Shown here in pieces: positions 1-5,475 of a stretch of 6,619 bases of DNA. The position numbers and the translations under genes were made by a program. Location of the stretch: positions 371-6,989 of the forward strand of contig DQHV01000398.1 of NCBI GenBank assembly GCA_003524335.1, read 5' to 3'. Numbering within the stretch: position 1 is the first letter of the stretch; every line of letters begins with the position of its first letter. The notes under the pieces are model-generated. The model was given only the letters and a program-made list of their open reading frames with translations. It searched no databases and was not told the origin of the DNA. This DNA is from Candidatus Aminicenantota bacterium. Its GTDB lineage: Bacteria > Acidobacteriota > Aminicenantia > Aminicenantales > UBA8522.

Positions 1-32
1 TCATCACCGTGCAGTTCGCAGTTGGAATATGA
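1..32 (+). CDS. Possible 3' end of an upstream gene (last 9 codons)
   Basis: Reading from base 3, nine codons give ITVQFAVGI and stop at TGA (30-32). A tail of the type H-x-T-x-Q is common at the C-terminus of cation diffusion facilitator metal exporters, which would fit beside a Zn/Cd ATPase, but nine residues cannot establish a family. The GC hairpin at 51-70, just after this stop, is where a terminator would be expected and favours this frame. The frame beginning at base 1 is also open, to 93, but would run through that hairpin and the -35 element. This is a weak call, made mainly from position. Confidence 0.3.
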   Translation, partial: ITVQFAVGI

Positions 33-50
33 TATCAAGCCTTGTCCCAT

Positions 51-70
51 CGGTGGCCTATCGGCCGCCG
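51..70 (+). terminator. GC-rich hairpin, terminator-like, without a T-run
   Basis: CGGTGGCC (51-58) pairs with GGCCGCCG (63-70) around a TATC loop: eight pairs, one of them G-U. It is flanked by CTTGTC (41-46) and GACAAG (79-84), which can add an outer six-pair stem across internal loops. It lies 18 bases after a possible stop at 32 and ahead of the ATPase promoter, so it may end upstream transcription. No T-tract follows, so intrinsic termination would be inefficient; it could instead be an mRNA-stabilising or regulatory structure. Confidence 0.4.
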
Positions 71-89
71 GCACCGGAGACAAGATGGC

Positions 90-118
90 TTGAAAACCTC
101 ATTTTATAGGGGTATCTT
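90..118 (+). promoter_or_regulatory. Candidate promoter/operator of the metal ATPase (MerR-like layout)
   Basis: A -35-like TTGAAA (90-95) is followed after 17 bp by TATCTT (113-118), a 4/6 match to the -10 consensus. Between them lies an imperfect dyad, ACCTC (96-100) against GGGGT (109-113). Regulators of the MerR family (ZntR, CadR, PbrR) bind ACC...GGT dyads placed between -35 and -10, but usually with 19-20 bp spacing, which would put the -10 on a poor hexamer here. GACAAGAT (79-86) and ATCTTGTC (114-121) also form a perfect inverted repeat around the promoter, an alternative operator. The element is plausible; the regulator class is a guess. Confidence 0.35.
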
Positions 119-179
119 GTCAGCAGGGTCGACAGCCTCGGGCAAATACAGCGCTGGATGGAAGACCGCCCGGATTGGA

Positions 180-193
180 GCAACTGAGGTTGC
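180..193 (+). promoter_or_regulatory. Small hairpin over the ATPase ribosome binding site
   Basis: GCAAC (180-184) pairs with GTTGC (189-193) around TGAG. The likely Shine-Dalgarno GAGG (186-189), seven bases before the ATG at 197, sits in the loop and the first stem base. A second candidate, GGAG (177-180), is too far from the start. The stem is short and may only tune initiation. Confidence 0.3.
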
Positions 194-196
194 CTC

Positions 197-2368
197 ATGG
201 AAAAGCGAACATACAGAATCGGCGGGATGGATTGCGCGGAGGAAGTCAACGCGCTCAAGGGGGCGGTTGGCAAACTGCCGGGGATCGGCGACCTCGATTT
301 CAACCTCATTGACGGAACGATGACCGTGGAGTTTAACACCGGTCAGCTGAATGAAGTGTTGATCCTCGACGCCGCGCGGCGGGCTGGGCTGGAAGCCGAG
401 GCCGTTGACGAGACCTGCCCTTCCGGAGTGTGCGCTATCGAGGAGGGTTGGTGGACGAAACGAAGCCGGGCGGTCATGTGTTGGTGTTCGGGCGCTTTGG
501 TGCTCGCGGGCTTCGTGACTCACGCGCTTCTGCACGGCGACCTGTTGCATGCGCTGACCGCTGGTGAAGGCATGGCCCATCACCAGTTCCCTCTGCCGGT
601 CATCCTCCTCTACGCCGCGGCGGTTGTGACCGGGGGCTGGTTCTTTGCTCCGAAGGCTTGGATGGCCCTGCGGCGGTTGCGGGCGGACATGAATCTGCTG
701 ATGACCATCGCCGTGATCGGCGCGATGATCATCGGCCAGTGGTTTGAGGCCGGAACGGTCACGTTCCTTTTCGCGCTTTCCTTGCTGTTGGAATCGTGGA
801 GTGTGGGCCGCGCTCGCCGGGCGATCCGTGCCTTGGTGAACATGACGCCTCCGACGGCGCGGTACATCTCTCCCCCCGACGGGGACATCACGGAAAAACC
901 AGTTGCCGAGGTCCCGCTCGGCGCGATCGTTCTGGTGCGTCCCGGCGAACGAATACCGCTGGACGGCATCGTCACCAAAGGCCGGACCTCCGTTAACCAG
1001 GCCCCCATCACCGGCGAATCCATGCCGGTCACCAAAGAGGAAGGGGCCGAGGTTTTCGCGGGCACGATCAACGAAGACGGCGCTATCGAGTTTAAATCCA
1101 CCAAACCCGCCGCCGACACCACGCTGGCGCGGATCATTCGCATGGTCGAGGAGGCTCAGTCCCGGCGCGCGCCGGTCGAACAGTGGGTTGAGAAGTTCGC
1201 TCGCACCTATACCCCCGCGATGATCGCGGTGGCGGTCTTGGTCGCGACAGTGCCGCCGCTTTTCGGCGGACAGTGGGGCCGTTGGTTCTATGAGGCGCTG
1301 GTCATCCTGGTCATTGCCTGTCCCTGCGCGCTGGTGATTTCGACGCCGGTCAGCATTGTCGCGGCGCTCACGGCGGCGGCCAGGGCGGGCGTGTTGATCA
1401 AGGGGGGCGCGTTTCTTGAGGCGGCTGGGCGCGTGAACGTCTTCGCGTTGGACAAGACCGGTACGTTGACGAAGGGCCTTCCGGAGGTGCAGGAGATCGT
1501 TCCGTTGAACGGCCACTCCCGCGACGAACTTCTCGCCCGCGCTTCGGCTCTTGAAGCGCACAGCGAGCACCCGCTGGCGGCGGCTGTTCTGAGAAAGGCG
1601 CGACTGGAGAATGTCCAGCCGCTTAATGCCGAAAACTTCCGAGCGCTGAAGGGCCGAGGAGCGGAGGCGACGATAGAGGGCCGACCGTTCTGGGTGGGAA
1701 GTCACCGGCTCTTGCACGAAAAAGGCGTCGAAGAATCCGAGACTCATGCGCGGGCGCAGCGCATGGAAGACGCGGGGCATTCCGTATTGGTGGTGGGCAG
1801 CGACCGGCACGTCTGTGGTCTGATCAGTGTAGCGGATTCCATTCGGCCGGAGGCGTCGGACCTGGTCCGCCAGTTGAGGGCGGCAGGTGTACAACATATG
1901 GCCATGCTTACCGGGGACAACCAAGGCACGGCAGATGCGGTTGGCCTCGCAGTTGGAGTCGATGAAGTGCGGGCGGAACTGCTGCCGGAAGATAAGATGC
2001 TGGCGATTCAGGAAATCGAACGGAACCACGGTGCGGTGGCCATGGTGGGCGACGGCGTCAATGACGCGCCCGCGCTAGCCACGGCCACAATCGGGATTGC
2101 GATGGGAGCTGCGGGAACCGACGCGGCGATCGAAACGGCGGATATTGCCCTCATGTCCGATGATCTGGCGCGTTTGCCCTGGTTAGTTCGACACGCGCGG
2201 CGTTCCCTGCGCATTGTCCGGCAGAACATTATCTTTGCGTTGGGCGTGAAGGCCGCGTTCATGGCGCTGGCCTTAGCGCAAGTGGCAACGCTGTGGATGG
2301 CGATTGCGGCCGACATGGGGGCATCGTTACTGGTGATCTTCAACGCATTACGCTTACTGAGGGAATAG
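197..2368 (+). CDS. zntA: Zn2+/Cd2+/Pb2+-exporting P1B-type ATPase
   Basis: Inner-membrane pump using ATP to expel divalent soft metals. The 723 residues match the usual ZntA/CadA length. In order: an N-terminal HMA domain (about 4-70) with GMDCAEE at 10-16, a one-cysteine metal site; a linker with C74 and C79; first transmembrane helices about 92-112 and 133-152; actuator TGES (272-275); CPC (375-377) in the metal-binding helix; phosphorylation site DKTGT from D419; HP (458-459); TGDN (572-575); GDGVND (618-623); and K685 with D706 in the last two helices. The K/D pair at 21-residue spacing is the mark of the Zn/Cd/Pb subgroup and separates it from Cu pumps. The loop after helix 1 carries several histidines (H109, H113, H118, H128, H129). 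The ATG was chosen because the HMA domain begins directly after it and GAGG precedes it. No terminator follows; a tRNA remnant begins 25 bases later. The exact metal is not decided by sequence; cadA is an equally valid name. Confidence 0.95.
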   Translation: MEKRTYRIGGMDCAEEVNALKGAVGKLPGIGDLDFNLIDGTMTVEFNTGQLNEVLILDAARRAGLEAEAVDETCPSGVCAIEEGWWTKRSRAVMCWCSGALVLAGFVTHALLHGDLLHALTAGEGMAHHQFPLPVILLYAAAVVTGGWFFAPKAWMALRRLRADMNLLMTIAVIGAMIIGQWFEAGTVTFLFALSLLLESWSVGRARRAIRALVNMTPPTARYISPPDGDITEKPVAEVPLGAIVLVRPGERIPLDGIVTKGRTSVNQAPITGESMPVTKEEGAEVFAGTINEDGAIEFKSTKPAADTTLARIIRMVEEAQSRRAPVEQWVEKFARTYTPAMIAVAVLVATVPPLFGGQWGRWFYEALVILVIACPCALVISTPVSIVAALTAAARAGVLIKGGAFLEAAGRVNVFALDKTGTLTKGLPEVQEIVPLNGHSRDELLARASALEAHSEHPLAAAVLRKARLENVQPLNAENFRALKGRGAEATIEGRPFWVGSHRLLHEKGVEESETHARAQRMEDAGHSVLVVGSDRHVCGLISVADSIRPEASDLVRQLRAAGVQHMAMLTGDNQGTADAVGLAVGVDEVRAELLPEDKMLAIQEIERNHGAVAMVGDGVNDAPALATATIGIAMGAAGTDAAIETADIALMSDDLARLPWLVRHARRSLRIVRQNIIFALGVKAAFMALALAQVATLWMAIAADMGASLLVIFNALRLLRE

Positions 2369-2393
2369 AAAAAGTTTCGGAGCGGCCAAAGTA

Positions 2394-2440
2394 CTTCCTT
2401 CACACGGTAGGAACCGCAGGTTCAAATCCTGTATCGCCCC
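2394..2440 (+). pseudogene. 3' fragment of tRNA-Val (CAC), likely att site of an integrated element
   Basis: Anticodon stem CTTCC (2394-2398) and GGTAG (2406-2410) flank the loop TTCACAC with anticodon CAC (2401-2403), with one T-T mismatch in the stem. A T arm follows: GCAGG, loop TTCAAAT, CCTGT (2416-2432). ATCGCCC (2433-2439) is a Val-type 3' acceptor strand. The partner GGGCGAT is absent at the expected place about 26 bases upstream; only a weak D-arm resemblance (GAGCGG at 2382-2387 region) remains, and the ATPase stop lies right there. No encoded CCA. Tyrosine recombinases of genomic islands commonly use the 3' half of tRNA genes and leave such a copy at the far end. It could instead be a decayed tRNA duplicate. 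Confidence 0.7.
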
Positions 2441-2507
2441 TATCCGATTCTCCATTAACCTAAACGCCATTCTTCCCCAGCATAACCTCGGATCAGCTCA
2501 TATTCGT

Positions 2508-2524
2508 TGAAGGTTAAACCTTCA
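2508..2524. promoter_or_regulatory. Perfect 17-bp dyad upstream of the padR promoter
   Basis: TGAAGGTTAAACCTTCA is an inverted repeat with two 8-base arms around a single A (2516). The one-base centre suits a DNA site for a dimeric regulator better than an RNA hairpin. Its centre lies about 20 bp before the -35 element at 2536, an upstream position. The binder is unknown; PadR autoregulation or a separate activator are both possible. Confidence 0.45.
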
Positions 2525-2535
2525 TCGTAGGCGAC

Positions 2536-2564
2536 TTGATATTATTACGACAGCCGAGTATGAT
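2536..2564 (+). promoter_or_regulatory. Sigma70-type promoter of the padR-chrA operon
   Basis: TTGATA (2536-2541), exactly 17 bp, then TATGAT (2559-2564): five of six matches at -10, good spacing and an AT-rich setting. Transcription would start near 2571, giving a leader of about 20 bases before the GTG at 2591. ACAG (2550-2553) and CTGT (2567-2570) form a dyad straddling the -10, a possible repressor site for autoregulation by PadR; this last point is speculative. Confidence 0.6.
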
Positions 2565-2590
2565 AACTGTAATATATCCAGGAGAGACCC

Positions 2591-2941
2591 GTGGAAACAA
2601 AGAGTATCAAAGCGCTGCAGCGCGAAATCCTTCTCGGATTCTGGAAGACGCATATCCTCTACCACGCGGCCAAGAGGCCTTTGATCGGCCAGTGGATGCT
2701 TCGGGAATTGCGCCGCCACGGCTTTGAAGTCAGCCCGGGCACGATCTATCCTCTGCTGGCCCGGATGGAAGAGCGAGGCTGGCTCATATGCCGGACAGAT
2801 CCCCGAGGCGGTCTCCGCGCCCGGAAGGAGTATTCGTTGACGGAGAGCGGCCGGGAGGTGCTGTCGCTGCTGCGAAAACAAGTCGAGGAACTTCACCGCG
2901 AAATAATCCTCGGAAAAGACGAACAGGAAAGCGGATCATGA
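2591..2941 (+). CDS. PadR-family transcriptional regulator
   Basis: A 116-residue winged helix-turn-helix protein. The family signature SPGTIYPLLARMEERGWL occupies residues 48-65 (recognition helix), followed by a charged wing (68-80) and YSLTESGREVL (81-91). A single C-terminal helix (92-108) for dimerisation places it with the small, PadR-s1/s2-like proteins. Family members are usually repressors released by a small ligand. The GTG start is supported by AGGAG at 2580-2584, six bases upstream, and by a promoter with a fitting leader. Its stop overlaps the next start (ATGA, 2938-2941), so it is translationally coupled to the membrane ferredoxin gene and likely controls its own operon. Only one cysteine (C67) is present, so cysteine-based metal sensing within one chain is unlikely. 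The inducer is unknown; chromate or redox stress is suggested by neighbours only. Confidence 0.9.
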   Translation: METKSIKALQREILLGFWKTHILYHAAKRPLIGQWMLRELRRHGFEVSPGTIYPLLARMEERGWLICRTDPRGGLRARKEYSLTESGREVLSLLRKQVEELHREIILGKDEQESGS

Positions 2942-4362
2942 GAGCCAAATCCCGGGTCAGATTCGACGTCTTGGCTTGGAGGGCCGTGCGTCCCGTGCTC
3001 ATGTCGCCCGCTTTTCCCGTGGCCTTTCAGCTTCTCGCTCTCATCGCCGTATTTTGGCTCATGTTGAACGGTTTCGGGATCGGTCCGGGCCTGAAGACCG
3101 ATGAATTGCTTACCCTGCGCAAAACCAACCTCACGACGTTGGCTATCTGGGGACTCTGGTGGCCCGGAATGATAGCGGTGGCTCTGGCCTTCGGACGAGC
3201 CTGGTGCACCGTCTGCCCCATAGAGCTTGTCAACCGCGCGGGCGACGGCCTCGCTCGACGGCTCGGCTGGCCCCGCTTACGGTTGAACAAATTCCTTCGC
3301 GCCGGTTGGCTTATCGTCGTGCTTTATCTCGTGCTCCAGCTCCTTGTCGCCGGCCTGTCGATCCACCGGGTGCCGCACTATACCGCCGTCTTCTTGCTTG
3401 TTCTCATCGGTGGAGCGTTCCTGACCGGGCTCGTCTTCCGCGACCCGCGCTCGTTCTGTCGATCGTTCTGCCCCGCCGGCGCGCTCCTGTCGGTCTACGG
3501 CCGGTACACACCGATACAGCTTGAGATGAAGGAGGCGGCCGTCTGCGAACAGTGCCTGACCAGGGATTGCGTCCGGTCCGAGAACCGTTACCGCTTTGAC
3601 AAACGGAGCTGCCCCTCCCTGTTGCGTCCGTTCAACCGAAAACCCTCTGACGGCTGTGTGTTGTGCTTGCAGTGCGCCAAGGTCTGCCCCTACGGCAACG
3701 TGGGCCTCGGCCTTGTCTCGGATGTTGCGCCCGTCCGTCAGAAAGATCTCCTCCGGCCGTACGAGGCCGCCTTCGTGATGGTGGCGCTCGGTTTTGTCTC
3801 TCATGAGACGATCGGCGAAGTCGGCTGGCTGGAAGGCGTCTTCCACGCCGTCCCCACGGCACTGGGGAGGCTTCTCCCGTCAGTGTCCTTCGGCTGGTTT
3901 GAGGCGCTCTGGTTCCTCTTCCTCTTCCCTCTCTTGGTCTGGGCCGCCATCTCCGGGATGGGCTACCTGTTCGGTCATCGTGGGAACCTCAGGTCGCTGC
4001 TCCTCGCCGCCGCAACAGGAGCGGCTCCCGTCGTCGCCGTAGCTCACTTCGCCAAGGCCGCGGCCAAAGTCGCATCATGGGGAGGCTTCTTAACATTCGC
4101 GGTCCGAGACCCCAAAGGAATCGAAACATTCCACCGAATCGCTGATGGCACCTTGACGATGCCGGCGGGACTGCTCGGGCTTTCGACAGTCGGCTGGGTA
4201 ATTCTTGCCCTGACGATGGCCATGGCCTGGAAGGCCTGGAGGTGGGCGCGGCAAATCCCCGCGGAGTCTGTCGTCGCAGCCAGAGCCGGACTGGCAGGCG
4301 CGGCGATGCTGTTTGGCATCGTCATGACCATTTGGGCTTGGCCGAATCCATGGGCATTTTAA
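2938..4362 (+). CDS. Polytopic membrane 4Fe-4S protein (NapH/NosR/polyferredoxin type)
   Basis: A 474-residue integral membrane electron carrier. Hydrophobic segments lie near 22-43, 66-86, 122-141, 147-167, 276-291, 320-342, 353-371, 412-431 and 448-468. Two CxxCP/CxxxCP elements end membrane segments (C90/C93; C174/C178), as in NosR and NapH. A soluble stretch (200-260) carries C203, C206, C211 and C225 in unusual spacing, then a classic CxxCxxCxxxCP (C240, C243, C246, C250). Relatives move electrons between the quinone pool and periplasmic reductases; here the next gene, an exported di-haem enzyme, is the obvious partner, by inference. The start at 2938 is chosen by its ATGA overlap with padR and by AGGAAA (2925-2930); the frame is open 50 codons further back, but that stretch lies inside padR and looks non-native. 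The long C-terminal membrane half has no motif I recognise. Confidence 0.85.
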   Translation: MRAKSRVRFDVLAWRAVRPVLMSPAFPVAFQLLALIAVFWLMLNGFGIGPGLKTDELLTLRKTNLTTLAIWGLWWPGMIAVALAFGRAWCTVCPIELVNRAGDGLARRLGWPRLRLNKFLRAGWLIVVLYLVLQLLVAGLSIHRVPHYTAVFLLVLIGGAFLTGLVFRDPRSFCRSFCPAGALLSVYGRYTPIQLEMKEAAVCEQCLTRDCVRSENRYRFDKRSCPSLLRPFNRKPSDGCVLCLQCAKVCPYGNVGLGLVSDVAPVRQKDLLRPYEAAFVMVALGFVSHETIGEVGWLEGVFHAVPTALGRLLPSVSFGWFEALWFLFLFPLLVWAAISGMGYLFGHRGNLRSLLLAAATGAAPVVAVAHFAKAAAKVASWGGFLTFAVRDPKGIETFHRIADGTLTMPAGLLGLSTVGWVILALTMAMAWKAWRWARQIPAESVVAARAGLAGAAMLFGIVMTIWAWPNPWAF

Positions 4363-4380
4363 AACAGCGGGTGGTAAATC

Positions 4381-5433
4381 ATGAGATATCGGATGAAAGC
4401 GACTTCCGTTGTTCTGGCCTGTTTCTGGCTGGTCACTTGCGGGCCCGGCAATAACGGGCAAAGTCCTGGAACACAGGATCTGGGGGCCCGGGCCCGGGGG
4501 GAGTTCAGCCCCCTGCCGGCAACGATCGCGACCGAGGCGAATCCGCTCACCCAGGCGAAGACCCGGCTCGGGAAAATCCTTTTTTATGAGACACGGATCT
4601 CCGTCGACGGCACTGTGAGCTGCGCCCGGTGTCATCCCTTCAGCATGTACGCGGCTGACGGCTTGAAGACATCGGTCGGGAACCGCTGCTCTCCCAACGC
4701 GCGCAACGCTCCGACGGTCCTGAATGCAGCAGGGCAGATCGCTCAGCACTGGATCGGGAACCGGACGGATGTCGAGGACCAGGCCAAACAATCCGTAACA
4801 GGCGCTGCCTCGTTCGGCATGCCTTCCATTACGGCGGTGGAGGACAGGCTGAGTCAGATCGAGGGATATCGGCCTCTCTTTGCGGCGGCGTTTCCCGGGG
4901 AGTCCGAGCCGATCACGGTGGCGCATATGGCCGAAGCTATCGGCGCGTTCGAGAGGACCCTTGTCACGCCGTCCCCGTTTGATGCCTATCTATCCGGAAA
5001 CGAGTCCGCATTGGGCGAGAAGGAGAGAAAAGGCCTGGCCGCCTTTATGGACATCGGATGCGCTTCCTGCCACTCGGGGACGTACGTCGGAGGCGAGACG
5101 TTTGACAAGTTCGGGATCGACGTGCCGTACTGGGAATTTACGAAAAGCGAGAAACCTGACGAAGGTCGCTTCGCGGTCACAAAAAAGGAAGAAGACCGAT
5201 ATGTGTTCAAGGTGCCTATCCTGCGCAACGTCGCCCGGACACCGCCGTACTTTCACGACGGCTCGGTGGAATCGCTCGAGACGGCCGTCTGGATCATGGC
5301 CAAGGTCCAGTTGGGGCTGGACATCTCTCCGGACCAACGCGGTCATATCCTGGCCTTCCTTGAAGCGCTGACAGGGAAGCTCCCCGAGGATGCCCTCAAG
5401 CTTCCGGAGTTACCGGCCGCCGACAGGAGGTAG
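4381..5433 (+). CDS. Exported di-haem cytochrome c peroxidase / MauG-family protein
   Basis: A 350-residue di-haem protein, typical length for bacterial CCP. Residues 1-20 form an export signal; LVTC with C20 resembles a lipobox, though threonine before the cysteine is uncommon, so membrane anchoring is possible but unsure. Haem sites are CARCH (81-85) and CASCH (227-231). Between them are family stretches ARNAPTVLNA (107-116) and HWIGNRTDVEDQA (123-135); near the end is PILRNVARTPPYFHDGS (279-295). The family reduces H2O2 to water with electrons from small cytochromes, or oxidises protein substrates as MauG does; which applies here is not decidable. GGGTGG (4369-4374) precedes the ATG by six bases; M5 is an alternative start. 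It lies 18 bases after the ferredoxin gene, a likely electron source. Isoleucine codons are all ATC or ATT, unlike chrA. Confidence 0.9.
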   Translation: MRYRMKATSVVLACFWLVTCGPGNNGQSPGTQDLGARARGEFSPLPATIATEANPLTQAKTRLGKILFYETRISVDGTVSCARCHPFSMYAADGLKTSVGNRCSPNARNAPTVLNAAGQIAQHWIGNRTDVEDQAKQSVTGAASFGMPSITAVEDRLSQIEGYRPLFAAAFPGESEPITVAHMAEAIGAFERTLVTPSPFDAYLSGNESALGEKERKGLAAFMDIGCASCHSGTYVGGETFDKFGIDVPYWEFTKSEKPDEGRFAVTKKEEDRYVFKVPILRNVARTPPYFHDGSVESLETAVWIMAKVQLGLDISPDQRGHILAFLEALTGKLPEDALKLPELPAADRR

Positions 5434-5475
5434 GTGAAAAGCGCTGACGCAGCCGAGCGACTGAAAAGTCCATGA
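5434..5475 (+). CDS. 13-codon leader ORF coupled to chrA
   Basis: GTG at 5434 opens a 13-codon frame encoding MKSADAAERLKSP with stop TGA at 5473-5475, overlapping the chrA ATG (5472-5474) as ATGA. AGGAGG (5425-5430) lies only three bases before the GTG but is the strongest Shine-Dalgarno in the region, whereas chrA has no convincing site of its own. A ribosome finishing this ORF could restart on chrA. No known peptide family; it may be fortuitous. Confidence 0.35.
   Translation: MKSADAAERLKSP
5459..5470 (+). promoter_or_regulatory. Small GAAA-loop hairpin just before the chrA start
   Basis: GACT (5459-5462) pairs with AGTC (5467-5470) around a GAAA tetraloop, ending one base before the chrA ATG. 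It covers the place where a Shine-Dalgarno would be expected, and translation of the leader ORF would open it. Four pairs is short, so the effect may be slight. Confidence 0.25.

Larger units (their letters stand above)
2441..2590. other. Intergenic region between the tRNA remnant and padR
   Basis: No coding sequence was found. The segment is visibly richer in A+T than the flanking genes, most strongly over 2536-2578. It holds the 17-bp dyad, the padR promoter and the padR ribosome binding site, listed separately. No T-tailed terminator for the upstream ATPase is visible. Confidence 0.6.

Noticed and set aside
1..93. Upstream gene tail read in frame 1, ending at TGA 91-93
   Set aside because: The product has no recognisable family character and the frame would span the GC hairpin and the promoter's -35 element; the frame stopping at 32 fits better.
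104..2029. A 641-codon open frame on the minus strand opposite the ATPase
   Set aside because: It mirrors the third-codon pattern of the GC-rich ATPase gene; the product is rich in R, H, P and G, shows no domain, and the + strand frame has every P-type ATPase motif.
2361..2440. A complete functional tRNA-Val gene
   Set aside because: GGGAATA at 2361-2367, the nearest 5' candidate, pairs with only three bases of the 3' acceptor strand and overlaps the ATPase stop; the D arm is degenerate and the anticodon stem has a mismatch.
2788..2937. A 50-codon upstream extension of the membrane ferredoxin frame
   Set aside because: It lies wholly within padR in another frame, is R/P/G-rich, and the ATG at 2938 has a Shine-Dalgarno and the usual ATGA coupling.
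4090..4926. A 278-codon minus-strand frame across the ferredoxin/peroxidase junction
   Set aside because: Low-complexity R/P/G-rich product with no recognisable motif, opposite two well-supported genes.
5434..5471. GTG 5434 as the true start of chrA
   Set aside because: It is in a different frame from chrA, and the chrA frame has a stop at 5445-5447.
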